DNA of 64,000 nucleotides. It comes from Craurococcus roseus. Lineage in GTDB: Bacteria > Pseudomonadota > Alphaproteobacteria > Acetobacterales > Acetobacteraceae. The notes under the pieces are model-generated. The model saw nothing but the letters and a program-made list of their open reading frames with translations, was not told the origin of the DNA and made no database searches. The stretch covers positions 26,071-90,070 of the forward strand of contig NZ_BAAAFZ010000050.1 in NCBI RefSeq assembly GCF_039523795.1. Reading direction: 5' to 3'. Within the stretch, counting starts at the first letter, position 1. Every line of letters starts with the position of its first letter. Below, one piece after another: positions 1-8,574 of the stretch. A program made the position numbers and the translations under genes.

Positions 1-661
1 CGGCCGCGGCGCGATCGGCCGCCGGCACCAGGGCGGACCAGCACACCAGGGTCAGGTCGCCGCCCTCCCGCACCCGACGCGCCACGCCGAAAGGCAGGGG
101 CTCTATCCGCTCCGGCACGGGGCCGACCGATTGCCAGAGGTCCTTGGCCTCGAACACCAACACCGGGTCGTCGCTGCGGATGGCGGCCACCAGGAGCCCG
201 GCGGCGTCGGCCGGCGTCGCGGGCGCCACTGCCACCACGCCGGGCAGGTGGACGAACCACGCTTCCAGCGACTGGCTGTGCTGCGCGGCGGAGGAGCGCC
301 ACATGCCGTGCGGCATCCGCACCACCAGCGCCGGCCGCGCCTGCCCGCCGGTCATGTAGCGGATCTTGGCGATCTGGTTCGCCAGTTCGTCCATGGCGCA
401 GAGGGTGAAATCGAAGATGCGCATCTCGATGACGGGGCGCGTGCCGACCAACGCGGCGCCGAGGCCGGCGCCCATGATGGTGCTTTCCGAGATCGGCGTG
501 GACACGGCGCGGGCCTCGCCGAACTCCTCCGGGAAGCCGCGGTACTGGCCGAACAGGCCGCCGCGCGCGACGTCCTCGCCCAGCACCCACACGCGCGGAT
601 CGCGCCGCATCTCCTGCGCCACGGCGAGGCGCGTCGCCTCCACCAGCGTGACCTCCGGCAT
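1..661 (-). CDS. 2-oxo acid dehydrogenase E1 component, beta subunit (partial; C-terminus outside window)
   Basis: Reading leftwards from the ATG at 661-659, the product is a transketolase-type beta subunit of a thiamine diphosphate dehydrogenase (pyruvate/acetoin/branched-chain 2-oxo acid E1). Visible family blocks are VLGEDVARGGLFGQYRGF, STPISESTIMGAGLGAAL and MPHGMWRSSAAQHSQSLEAW, the last covering the usual HSQ region. Together with the alpha subunit it would decarboxylate a 2-oxo acid and pass the acyl group to an E2 lipoyl protein. The alpha stop and the beta start share one base (TGATG), so translation is coupled. The gene runs off the left edge after about 220 residues. Substrate cannot be decided from this fragment; acetoin dehydrogenase is as likely as pyruvate dehydrogenase because no lpdA or E2 is visible. 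Confidence 0.88.
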   Translation of the reverse strand, partial: MPEVTLVEATRLAVAQEMRRDPRVWVLGEDVARGGLFGQYRGFPEEFGEARAVSTPISESTIMGAGLGAALVGTRPVIEMRIFDFTLCAMDELANQIAKIRYMTGGQARPALVVRMPHGMWRSSAAQHSQSLEAWFVHLPGVVAVAPATPADAAGLLVAAIRSDDPVLVFEAKDLWQSVGPVPERIEPLPFGVARRVREGGDLTLVCWSALVPAADRAAA

Positions 662-1656
662 CAGGCGGCCCTCCCGGCGGCGCCGGTGTCCTGCACGTCC
701 GCCCAGGCGGAGGCGGGATCGGGCCAGGGCGCGGCCCGCGCGGCCTCGCGCGCGTCCCGCATCTCGGCCTCCGCCTCGGCGTGCACCACCGCCAGCGCTT
801 CGGCGGATGCGCCCTGCCGCAGCAGCGCGGCTTCCAGCGTGGCGATCGGGTCGCGGGCCTGGAGGGCGGCGACCTCCTCGGTGCTCCGCCACGCCGCGGC
901 GTCCGTGCTGGTGTGGCCGGAAAGGCGTGTGGTGCGGGCGTGGAGCAGGCGCGGGCCGGCCCCGCCTCGCACCGCCGCGAGCAACCGGGCAGCGGCCGCG
1001 TCCACCGCCGCGGCGTAGTTGCCGTCCACGGTTTCGGCGGGCACGCCGAGCGCTTCCGCCCGCGCGGCGATGCCCGGGCCGGCGGTGGTGCTTTCGGTGC
1101 GGGTGAAAGCGGCGACGCCGTTGTCCTCGCACACGAACAGCACCGGCAGGCGGTACAGGGCGGCCCAGTTCAGCCCTTCGAGGAACGGCCCGCGGTTCAC
1201 CGCGCCGTCGCCGAAGAAGCAGGCGACCACGGCGTCCGAGCCGAGCAGGCGCAGCCCCTGCGCCGCGCCGACCGCGATCGGGATGCCGCCCGCCACCACG
1301 CCGTTGGCGCCCAACATGCCCGCGCCGAAATCGGCGATGTGCATGGAGCCGCCCTTGCCGCCGCAATGGCCGCCGGCGCGCCCGTGCAGCTCCGCCATCA
1401 TGCCGGCCACGCCCGCGCCCTTGGCGAGGGCGTGGCCGTGCCCGCGGTGGGTGGAGGTGATTCGGTCGTCGCGGCGGAGGTTCAGGCACACGCCGGCGGC
1501 GACGGCCTCTTGCCCGATGGAAACGTGCAGCGGGCCGGGTATCTCGCCCGTCCCGTGCGCCGCCACCGCCGCTTCCTCGAAGGCGCGGATGCGGCGCATG
1601 AGCCGGTGCAGGTCGAGCAGCCGGGCGGAGTTGCCGGCGGCCTTGGCGTCACTCAT
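661..1656 (-). CDS. Thiamine diphosphate-dependent dehydrogenase E1 component, alpha subunit
   Basis: A 331-residue E1 alpha subunit. The ThDP/Mg motif begins with GDGAVNRGPFLEGLNW and ends about 28 residues later at CEDNG, the GDG-x(26-28)-N signature. GHGHALAKGAG and GGKGGSMHIAD match the E1 alpha family and the length is typical. I chose the ATG at 1656 rather than an upstream in-frame start because GGGAGG lies about nine bases upstream and the family N-terminus (LLDLHRLMRRIRAFEE) follows shortly. It is co-transcribed with the beta subunit and diverges from an acyl-CoA synthetase across about 125 bases, which fits an organic-acid or acetoin catabolic role. The exact substrate is not decided by sequence. 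Confidence 0.9.
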   Translation of the reverse strand: MSDAKAAGNSARLLDLHRLMRRIRAFEEAAVAAHGTGEIPGPLHVSIGQEAVAAGVCLNLRRDDRITSTHRGHGHALAKGAGVAGMMAELHGRAGGHCGGKGGSMHIADFGAGMLGANGVVAGGIPIAVGAAQGLRLLGSDAVVACFFGDGAVNRGPFLEGLNWAALYRLPVLFVCEDNGVAAFTRTESTTAGPGIAARAEALGVPAETVDGNYAAAVDAAAARLLAAVRGGAGPRLLHARTTRLSGHTSTDAAAWRSTEEVAALQARDPIATLEAALLRQGASAEALAVVHAEAEAEMRDAREAARAAPWPDPASAWADVQDTGAAGRAA

Positions 1657-1781
1657 GCGGCGTTCCCTCCCGGCCCTCGCCCCGCGAGGATGGGACAACC
1701 GGCGCGGCCCGGCGAGGGGTGATGGCCGAAGGGTCGGCTCGTGGCATTGTGGCCGCGGCACGTCCGAATGCGGGAGGGGAC

Positions 1782-3365
1782 ATGGCGGGCAGCGCGACGG
1801 CGATGAACCTGGGCCGGCTGCTGACGCAAACGGCGCGGCGCCTGCCCGGCCGCGCCGCCCTGGTCTGGGGCGAGCGGCGGTGGACCTGGGCGGAGCTGGA
1901 TGCGCGCGTGGACCGCTTGGCCGCCGCGCTGCGGGCGAGGGGCGTCGGCAAGGGCGACCGGGTGCTGGTGCATTCGCGCAACTCGAACGCGATGTTCGAA
2001 AGCCAGTGGGCCTGCTTCAAGGCGGGAGCGGTTTGGGTGCCGACCAACTTCCGCCTGACGCCGCCGGAGGTCGCCTACCTCGCCGCGACCTCGCGCGCCC
2101 GCGCCATGTTGCGCGACCGAGGCTTCGCGGCCCACGCCGACGCGGTGCGCGCCGCCGGGCCGTGGTGCGAGCAGGTGCTCGCGGTGGGCGACGCGCGGCC
2201 CGGCGAGGTCGACTACGAGGACGCTCTGGCGGACGCCGACCCGCCGTCGCCCGACCACGAGGCCGATGTGGAGTACGCCGACCCCGCTTGGTTCTTCTTC
2301 ACCTCCGGCACCACCGGCCGGCCCAAGGCTGCGGTGCTGACGCATGGCCAGCTCGCCTTCGTCGTCACCAACCACTTGGCCGACCTGTTCCCCGGCACGA
2401 CGGAGCGCGACGCGTCGCTCGTGGTGGCGCCGCTCTCCCACGGCGCGGGCATCCACCAACTAGGGCAGGTCGCGCGCGGCGCCCGCACGGTGCTGCTGCC
2501 GGCCGAGCGGCTCGACCCCGAAGCGGCGTGGCGGCTGGTGGAGGAGCACCGTGTCTCCAACATGTTCACCGTGCCGACCATCCTCTCGGCCTTGGTCGAG
2601 CACCCGGCCGTCGAACGGCACGACCATTCCTCGCTGCGCCACGTGATCTACGCCGGCGCGCCCATGTACCGCGCCGACCAGAAGCGGGCGCTGGAGCGCC
2701 TCGGGCCGTGCCTCGTGCAGTATTTCGGCTTGGGGGAGGTGACGGGGAACATCACGGCGCTGCGCCCGGACCAGCACAGCCTGGACGACACCGACCCGGA
2801 TTGCCCCGTCGGTTCGGTGGGTGCGCCGCGAACGGGCATGGACGTCGCCATCCTCGACAGCGGGGGGCGTCGTCTGCCTCCGGGCGAAACGGGCGAGATC
2901 TGCGTCCGCGGCCCCGCCGTGTTCGCCGGGTACTTCGAAAACCCGGAAGCCAACGTCAAAGCCTTCGCCGGCAACTGGTTCCACACCGGCGACCTCGGCC
3001 ACCTGGACGCGCGCGGCTTCCTCTACGTCACCGGGCGGGCGAGCGACATGTTCATCTCCGGCGGGAGCAACGTCTACCCGCGCGAGGTGGAGGAGGCGGT
3101 GTTGACCTGCCCCGGCGTGGCGGAGTGCGCCGTGGTGGGGATGCCGCACCCGCGCTGGGGCGAGGCCGGCATCGCCGCCGTGGTGCCGCAGCCCGGCGCT
3201 GCCGTGGGCGAGGCCGCCGTGCTCGCGCACCTGCAAGACCGCCTCGCGCGCTACAAGCACCCGCTGCGCGTGGTTGTGTGGGACGCGCTGCCGCGGTCGG
3301 GCTACGGCAAGGTGCCCAAGGCGATGGTGCGGGAACGCCTCGACGCTGAGGGTGTCGGCTTCTGA
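1782..3365 (+). CDS. AMP-binding acyl-CoA synthetase / ligase
   Basis: A 527-residue member of the ANL superfamily that activates a carboxylic acid with ATP and loads it on CoA. The P-loop-like FFFTSGTTGRPKA lies near residue 170, followed by the YFGLGEVTGNIT block and by HTGDLGHLDARGFLYVTGR, which carries the conserved Asp before the hinge. The C-terminal catalytic lysine region reads PRSGYGKVPK. The start at 1782 follows GGGAGGGGAC immediately, better than the ATG at 1719. It diverges from the E1 alpha/beta genes, so the two units may share a control region. Sequence resembles long- and medium-chain fatty acid or aryl acid ligases; the acid cannot be named. Confidence 0.9.
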   Translation: MAGSATAMNLGRLLTQTARRLPGRAALVWGERRWTWAELDARVDRLAAALRARGVGKGDRVLVHSRNSNAMFESQWACFKAGAVWVPTNFRLTPPEVAYLAATSRARAMLRDRGFAAHADAVRAAGPWCEQVLAVGDARPGEVDYEDALADADPPSPDHEADVEYADPAWFFFTSGTTGRPKAAVLTHGQLAFVVTNHLADLFPGTTERDASLVVAPLSHGAGIHQLGQVARGARTVLLPAERLDPEAAWRLVEEHRVSNMFTVPTILSALVEHPAVERHDHSSLRHVIYAGAPMYRADQKRALERLGPCLVQYFGLGEVTGNITALRPDQHSLDDTDPDCPVGSVGAPRTGMDVAILDSGGRRLPPGETGEICVRGPAVFAGYFENPEANVKAFAGNWFHTGDLGHLDARGFLYVTGRASDMFISGGSNVYPREVEEAVLTCPGVAECAVVGMPHPRWGEAGIAAVVPQPGAAVGEAAVLAHLQDRLARYKHPLRVVVWDALPRSGYGKVPKAMVRERLDAEGVGF

Positions 3366-3456
3366 AACGGAACCGCTCCGGCACGCGCGCCGGTCACCGC
3401 CATTTCAACGTGTCGTCGCAGACACGGCCCGGACCGTTCCATGAAGAAATAGAACT

Positions 3457-3471
3457 TTGCGTGGCACGCAA
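3457..3471. promoter_or_regulatory. 15-bp palindrome upstream of the GH16 gene, candidate operator
   Basis: TTGCGTGGCACGCAA is a perfect inverted repeat (seven-base arms around one G), centred about 60 bases before the ATG at 3525. It sits in a locally AT-rich stretch of an otherwise very GC-rich sequence. Position and symmetry suggest a binding site for a dimeric regulator of the secreted glycosidase gene. No regulator gene is adjacent, so the partner is unknown. Short palindromes can arise by chance. Confidence 0.35.
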
Positions 3472-3524
3472 GCTTCGCTCCACGACCAAATAAAGTCGAC
3501 GAGACAGCAACTCTGGCGGGGCAC

Positions 3525-5090
3525 ATGGGTACATTAAACGACGTTAATCCGACACCGCTGCCGACCGCTGGGTGGAAACTCACCTTTTCCGACGGCTTCA
3601 ACAGCACGTACATCGACCGCGGCGCTTGGCCCCTGGTCTTCCAGGGCGGCTCCGCCAACGGCGCCTACACCTTTCGACCCGAAAACGTTGTGGTGTGGGA
3701 CGGCGAGGCTTCGGTCAACAACGTCAATACACCGTCCGGATGGACGAGCGGCGCATTCCAGCAGGGGTGGAACGGCCAGCTCTACGGACGGTACGAGGTG
3801 CGGGCGAAATTCGACCCGGGGCAGGGCTTCTCCGGCGCCCTGCTCCTCTGGCCGACCGACAACGAGGGCGGCGCGGAGGTCGACATGGTCGAGCCCCGCT
3901 TCGCCGACAAATCGGTGAACAACATATCCGTCCACGGCGAGGGCGGGCCCGGCCCGTTCGACAGTTGGGAATTCCGCTTCGACGCGACCCAATGGCACAC
4001 CTACGCCGTGGACTGGTTGCCCGGACAACTGGTGTTCTACCTGGACGGACAGGAGATCCACCGCACCACCCGCCGCGTCCCGGACGAGCCGATGTCGTTC
4101 GGCGTGCTCGGCTACGTCAACGCGCCGGGCGACGACTGGCACGGCGGCCCGCCCGACGCGAGTTCGCCCGGCTTCAACAGCATCCACGTGGATTGGGTGC
4201 GGGCCTACACGCCGGAGAACCTCTACCCCGGCGCGCTGCCCACCGCCTTTTACGGCACGCCCGGTGCTCTGCGGCCATCGACCGAACCCTGGACAGGCGC
4301 TTGGAGCGCCGGGGACACTGGCGAAGTCGCCCGGAGCGCCGTGCGCAGCGTGGACGGCGTGACCTACGCCGCCACCTGGAACGCGGCGCAGTGGAACGAC
4401 CAAGTGCCGGTTGCGACCTCCGCGCCGGCGGCGTGGAACCCGGCCTACGCGTCCCGGCTGCTCTACGCCAACTTCGCCGACGTGGAACTCGACTTCGCCG
4501 CCGCCGGCGCGACCGGGCTGTCGGTGGTCGCGTCGGGCGCGCAACGGGGCAACATCCGGACCGGCGACGCCGGCGACGCCGTGACCTGGGTGGCGCATTC
4601 CTCGCCGGCCGCCGGGCCGGACAACGTGATGACGGTTGTGACCGGGGCGGGGCACGACAGCGTCGTCGTCACCGCGGCGGGGCGATCGAACATCGACCAA
4701 CCCTTCGGATGGGGTTCCGAGTGGCGCGGCGACTACGACGGCCTTTCGTCGGTGTACCGGGTGAACCTCGGCGCTGGCGAGGACTGGGCGACCCTGGCGG
4801 CGGGCGGGGGCGTGGTGGACGGCGGCGCCGGCGTCGACACGGTCGTGTTCTGGGGACCCGTCTCGCGCTTCGCCGTGACCGCCCTGTCCGACGGCTCCAC
4901 CCGGGTCGACGACCGCACCGGGGCGCAAGGCGGGGCCGTGCTGTGGGGCGTGGAGCGCTTGAACTTCACCGACGCGGAGATCGCCGCCCCCGGCCAAGCC
5001 CCCGCGCCCTCCGCCATCGGCATCGCCCCGGTGGGCGCGACGCCGGCGCTCCCCGTGGCGGCCGTGGCTGCCGCGGACTGGCAGCTCTGA
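3525..5090 (+). CDS. Secreted GH16 glycoside hydrolase with RTX-like C-terminal region
   Basis: A 521-residue protein. The N-terminal half (about 15-230) is a glycoside hydrolase family 16 fold, with the catalytic stretch GGAEVDMVEP giving the E-x-D-x-x-E motif: E118 the likely nucleophile, D120, and E123 the likely acid/base. Substrates in the family include beta-1,3/1,4-glucans, agar and carrageenan; this one is undetermined. There is no classical signal peptide. The C-terminal half has a Gly/Asp-rich stretch around residue 434 (GGGVVDGGAGVDTVVF) resembling haemolysin-type calcium-binding repeats, and the tail is hydrophobic. That combination suggests export by a type I secretion system, but no such transporter is in the window. 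GGCGGGG precedes the ATG. Confidence 0.8.
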   Translation: MGTLNDVNPTPLPTAGWKLTFSDGFNSTYIDRGAWPLVFQGGSANGAYTFRPENVVVWDGEASVNNVNTPSGWTSGAFQQGWNGQLYGRYEVRAKFDPGQGFSGALLLWPTDNEGGAEVDMVEPRFADKSVNNISVHGEGGPGPFDSWEFRFDATQWHTYAVDWLPGQLVFYLDGQEIHRTTRRVPDEPMSFGVLGYVNAPGDDWHGGPPDASSPGFNSIHVDWVRAYTPENLYPGALPTAFYGTPGALRPSTEPWTGAWSAGDTGEVARSAVRSVDGVTYAATWNAAQWNDQVPVATSAPAAWNPAYASRLLYANFADVELDFAAAGATGLSVVASGAQRGNIRTGDAGDAVTWVAHSSPAAGPDNVMTVVTGAGHDSVVVTAAGRSNIDQPFGWGSEWRGDYDGLSSVYRVNLGAGEDWATLAAGGGVVDGGAGVDTVVFWGPVSRFAVTALSDGSTRVDDRTGAQGGAVLWGVERLNFTDAEIAAPGQAPAPSAIGIAPVGATPALPVAAVAAADWQL

Positions 5091-5154
5091 CGGGCGCGGC
5101 GGCCGCCGGCCTTCGGCCATGGGCGGCCGCTTACGCCACGGTCGCGGATCGTCT

Positions 5155-6309
5155 ATGCGCGCCGGCATGGAAGCGGTGCGCGGAGAGGCCGCCGCGCCAC
5201 CGGACCTCCGGCGGGCGCGGCGCGTGGTGGTCAAGGTCGGTTCCGCCCTCGTGGTGGACGATGGTAGCGCCGCGCCGCGCGAGGCGTGGCTCGCCTCCGT
5301 GGCGGCGGACATCGCCGCCATGCGGGCGCGCGGCGCGGAGGTGCTGCTGGTCTCGTCCGGCGCCATCGCCTTGGCGCGCCGCGCCCTCGGCTTGACCCGC
5401 CGCCGGCTGCGGCTGGAAGAGAAGCAGGCCGCTGCCGCGGTGGGCCAGATCCGCCTCGCCGGTGCCTGGGACGCCGCGCTCTCCGCGCACGGCCTGGCCG
5501 CGGCGCAACTGCTGCTCACGCTGGAGGACAGCGAGGACCGGCGCCGCTACCTCAACGCGCGTGCCACCCTCGGCACCCTTTTGGAACTGGGCTGCGTGCC
5601 GGTCATCAACGAGAACGACACGGTGGCCACCGCCGAGATCCGCTTCGGCGACAACGACCGCTTGGCCGCCCGCGTGGCCGAGATGGTGGAAGCGGACGCT
5701 CTGGTGCTGCTGTCCGACATCGACGGCCTGTTCACCGCCGACCCGCGCCGGGACCCTGAAGCGCGCCACCTGCCGGTGGTGGAGCGCGTCACGGACGAGA
5801 TCATGTCCATGGGCGGGGAGCCGCCGCCCGGCTACTCCTCCGGGGGCATGCGTACCAAGCTGCTGGCGGCCCGCATCGCCACCGGCGCCGGTTGCGCCAT
5901 GGCCATCGCGCTCGGCGCGCGCGACCACCCGTTGCGGGCCATGGAGGACGGGGCGCGCTGCACGTGGTTCCTGCCCCAGCCGGAGGGCCGCTCTTCCCGC
6001 AAGCGCTGGATCGCCGGCAGCCTGGCGCCGCTCGGCGCCCTTTCGGTGGACGCGGGCGCGGCGCGGGCGTTGGCCCGCGGCAGTTCCCTGCTCCCCGCCG
6101 GAGTGCGGGCTGTGGCGGGCGAGTTCGGGCGCGGCGACCCCGTGAGCCTGCTCGATCCGGAAGGCAGGGAGGTGGCGCGCGGCCTGTCCGCTTACGACGC
6201 GGACAGCGCCCGGCGGATCGCCGGGCGCCGCTCGGATGAGATCGAGGCCATCCTCGGCTGGCGCGGCCGGGACGAGATGGTGCGCCGGGACGACTTGGTG
6301 CTGCTTTGA
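5155..6309 (+). CDS. proB: Glutamate 5-kinase
   Basis: First enzyme of proline synthesis: phosphorylates L-glutamate to gamma-glutamyl phosphate in the cytoplasm. The amino-acid kinase domain begins with VVVKVGSALVVDDG, then LLVSSGAIALARRALGL, INENDTVATAEIRFGDND and LLSDIDGLFTADPR, then the glycine-rich YSSGGMRTKLLAA. A C-terminal PUA domain occupies about the last 90 residues (SLLPAGVRAVAGEFGRGDPV). About 384 residues, slightly longer than the roughly 367 typical. The ATG at 5155 is chosen over 5119 because little conserved sequence precedes it; the ATG at 5167 is an equal alternative and no strong ribosome site decides. In relatives proB often lies beside obg and proA, which are not here. 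Confidence 0.93.
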   Translation: MRAGMEAVRGEAAAPPDLRRARRVVVKVGSALVVDDGSAAPREAWLASVAADIAAMRARGAEVLLVSSGAIALARRALGLTRRRLRLEEKQAAAAVGQIRLAGAWDAALSAHGLAAAQLLLTLEDSEDRRRYLNARATLGTLLELGCVPVINENDTVATAEIRFGDNDRLAARVAEMVEADALVLLSDIDGLFTADPRRDPEARHLPVVERVTDEIMSMGGEPPPGYSSGGMRTKLLAARIATGAGCAMAIALGARDHPLRAMEDGARCTWFLPQPEGRSSRKRWIAGSLAPLGALSVDAGAARALARGSSLLPAGVRAVAGEFGRGDPVSLLDPEGREVARGLSAYDADSARRIAGRRSDEIEAILGWRGRDEMVRRDDLVLL

Positions 6310-6331
6310 GGGCCGAGGACCGAAGCGCGCG

Positions 6332-7012
6332 ATGATCGCTCCCCTTGTGCTCGCCCTGCGCCAGATCGGCGACCGGGCGTTCCTCGGGTCGCTGCTGAAG
6401 GGGCTCGGATCGGCGCTGCTGGTGTTCGTCGGCTTGGTGGCGATCGCCGCCTGGGGCGCGGAGGCGCTCGCCGGCGGCTCCGGCTGGCTGGCCGGCGCGG
6501 CGGCGGCGCTCGGCGGGCTTTTGGCGCTCGGCCTAGGCATCTGGTTGTTCGTGCCGGTGATGCTGGCCGTGGTCGGCTTGTTCTTGGACCCTGTGGCCGA
6601 GGCGGTGGAACGGCGCTTCTATCCCGGGCTGCCGCCGGCGAGGGGCACGGGCTTGGCCGCGCAGGTGCGTTTCAACCTTTGGTTTAGTTTGCGCTTGGTG
6701 GTGCTGAGCCTCGCCGCGTTGCCTTTCGCTTTCGCCGTGCCGCCGGTGGGTACGGCGCTGCTGTGGATGGTCTCGGCCTACGGCCTCGGCCACGGCTTGT
6801 TCGAGGGCGTGGCACAGAGGCGGATGAGCGTGGAAGAGGCGCGCGCTTCGCGCCGGCAGCGCGAGGCGCGCGTGCTCGGCATCGGCGCCATACTGGCCGC
6901 CATCGCGTTGATTCCGGGCGTGAATCTGCTCGTGCCCGTGCTCGGCACAGCGGCGATGACGCACGTGCTGCACAGGAACGGCGCCGTAATATCCAATGGA
7001 AACCGCACTTGA
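6332..7012 (+). CDS. EI24-domain (CysZ-like) integral membrane protein
   Basis: A 226-residue hydrophobic protein with about four to five membrane segments (for example GSALLVFVGLVAIAAWG, FVPVMLAVVGLFLDPVAEAV and AALPFAFAVPPVG). It ends in LIPGVNLLVPVLGTAAMTHV, the signature of the EI24 family that includes CysZ. CysZ proteins act in sulfate uptake in enterobacteria, but most alphaproteobacterial EI24 proteins are uncharacterised, so transport of sulfate here is only a possibility. The ATG at 6332 is preferred because upstream in-frame sequence is the shifted tail of proB. It starts 22 bases after proB, so the two may be co-transcribed. Confidence 0.82.
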   Translation: MIAPLVLALRQIGDRAFLGSLLKGLGSALLVFVGLVAIAAWGAEALAGGSGWLAGAAAALGGLLALGLGIWLFVPVMLAVVGLFLDPVAEAVERRFYPGLPPARGTGLAAQVRFNLWFSLRLVVLSLAALPFAFAVPPVGTALLWMVSAYGLGHGLFEGVAQRRMSVEEARASRRQREARVLGIGAILAAIALIPGVNLLVPVLGTAAMTHVLHRNGAVISNGNRT

Positions 7013-7134
7013 TTGATCACTTCCTGTTGTGCGGCGTGACGCCCGCATGGTAGCCCAAAGACCAATCAGAGGCCGCGACGCGCGACCCACGCGCCGACGC
7101 GCAGCCGCCTCGGCCGCGAAGGGGAAGCATTCAG

Positions 7135-7803
7135 ATGGCCATGGGCATTTTCAACCGTAAGAAGGAAGACGGTTCGCCGGCCGATCCGGCTTCGGCCAGG
7201 TCCGCGCCGGCCGGCGGGGCCCCCGCCGCCGCTCCGCCGCCGGCTTCGGCTGCGCGCGACCCCGACATCGGCGTCCCGCCGTTCCGTCCCGCCACGAAGG
7301 ATACCCCCATGATGAACTCCGCGCCCAAGCCGTCCGCCGCGCCCGCCGCCCCGTCCGTGTCCGGCCCGCGCCCGGCGCCGATCGCCACCGCGCCGGCCCG
7401 GCCGGTGGGCCGCATCGAGCCGTCCGAGCGCCGGACCCTGGTGGTCGGCCGCGGGATCAGCCTGCAGGGCACGGTCGCCGACGCCGAGCGGCTGGTGGTC
7501 GAGGGGACGGTCGAGTCGCAGATGATCCAGGCGGCGGAACTGTTCGTCGCCGGCTCCGGCGTGTTCAAGGGCGAGGTCGAGGTGGAAGACGCCGAGATCG
7601 CCGGTGCCTTCGACGGCACCATCACCGCGCGCGGCAGCCTCATCATCCGCACCACCGGCAAGATCAGCGGCACGGCGCGCTGCCGGAAGCTGTCCGTCGA
7701 GGAAGGCGGCCAGGTGTCCGGCAAGATGGAGATGCTGACCGACGCCGCCGCCCTGGTGTCGCCCGCCCGCGTCCCGACCCAGTCGGTGCCCGCCGACGCC
7801 TGA
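7135..7803 (+). CDS. Bactofilin, polymer-forming cytoskeletal protein
   Basis: A 222-residue protein. The Ala/Pro-rich, disordered first 95 or so residues are followed by a bactofilin (DUF583) beta-helix core. The core starts at RRTLVVGRGISLQGTV and continues through repeated VEGTVESQ, GVFKGEVEVEDAEIAG and TGKISGTARC units. Bactofilins form nucleotide-independent filaments under the membrane and recruit cell-wall enzymes or polarity factors. The N-terminal MAMGIF resembles the short membrane-targeting segment seen in this family. GGGGAAGC lies upstream of the ATG. No partner peptidase or LytM gene is adjacent; a hypothetical lipoprotein follows. Confidence 0.9.
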   Translation: MAMGIFNRKKEDGSPADPASARSAPAGGAPAAAPPPASAARDPDIGVPPFRPATKDTPMMNSAPKPSAAPAAPSVSGPRPAPIATAPARPVGRIEPSERRTLVVGRGISLQGTVADAERLVVEGTVESQMIQAAELFVAGSGVFKGEVEVEDAEIAGAFDGTITARGSLIIRTTGKISGTARCRKLSVEEGGQVSGKMEMLTDAAALVSPARVPTQSVPADA

Positions 7804-7953
7804 CGCCGCAGGCCGGGCTTGGCCGCTGGACGCCGCCGAGGCGCGGCGGCCGGCGGCCACGGCCGGGGGCGCCGTGCGGCGGTCCCCGGTGACGCCGCGC
7901 CGTGGCGCGAACCCCGCCTTCCCCGGTGCCGTGCCGCCTTAAGCGCTTTGACC

Positions 7954-8574
7954 GTGCCCTCGCCGCCGCTTCGCGCGCGCCGCTTCCGCCGGCCGCCGCT
8001 CCCTTTTTCCCGCCCCCTCCGCCGCGCTTCGCTGGCCACCGCGGCGATGCTCCTCGCCGCCGCCGTCGCGCCGGTCGCCTGCGGCGAAAGCCGCGACCGG
8101 GCGCGCGTGGCAGCGCTGGAGGCCGGGATCGCCAGCGCGCAGGCGAGCCTCGCCGCCATGTCCGCCGACGCGCCCGCGGCGCCGTCCTTCTCGCAGGCGT
8201 CGTCCGGCGCCCCCGCGCCGGTCCGCCCCGCGCCGGCGCAAGTGGTCGCGCGCTTCCCGGCCGGGGCGAAGCCGCTCGCGGCGGCGGAACTCTTCGGCGC
8301 CGGGCCGGACGCGCTAGTGCGCTGGTTCGGCGAACCCGACCTGCGGCGCGCCGAAGGCGACGCGGAGGTCATGCTCTTCCTAGGCCCCGGCTGCGCGCTC
8401 GACGTGGTGTTCTACGCGGCCGCCGGCGGCGCCAAGCGCGTCGCGCACGCATCGGCGCGCGCGGACGGCCCGGCGGCGGTGACGGAGGCGGATTGCCTCC
8501 GCAGCATCGGCGACGGCGGCGCGAGGGGAGGGGTTGGAGGCGCCGTGGCGGCCGGGCACACTCCGCGGCGGTGA
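7954..8574 (+). CDS. Hypothetical lipoprotein-like exported protein
   Basis: Unrecognised protein. From a GTG at 7954 the product would have an Arg-rich n-region, a hydrophobic stretch (LATAAMLLAAAVAPVAC) and a lipobox-like PVAC followed by Gly, suggesting an outer-membrane lipoprotein. A short helical stretch follows (ARVAALEAGIASAQASLAAM), then an Ala/Pro linker, then a conserved-looking domain (FGAGPDALVRWFGEPDLRRAEGDAEVMLFLG, then CALDVVFY) that resembles small bacterial lipoproteins of unknown role. The start is uncertain: a TTG at 7819 or ATG at 8047 are alternatives and none has a good ribosome site. The stop overlaps the GTG of the transporter that follows. Confidence 0.5.
   Translation: MPSPPLRARRFRRPPLPFSRPLRRASLATAAMLLAAAVAPVACGESRDRARVAALEAGIASAQASLAAMSADAPAAPSFSQASSGAPAPVRPAPAQVVARFPAGAKPLAAAELFGAGPDALVRWFGEPDLRRAEGDAEVMLFLGPGCALDVVFYAAAGGAKRVAHASARADGPAAVTEADCLRSIGDGGARGGVGGAVAAGHTPRR

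Noticed and set aside
131..1018. Long plus-strand open frames across the E1 genes
   Set aside because: They are mirror frames of GC-rich coding DNA with Arg/Ala/Gly/Pro-rich, low-complexity products and no family motifs.
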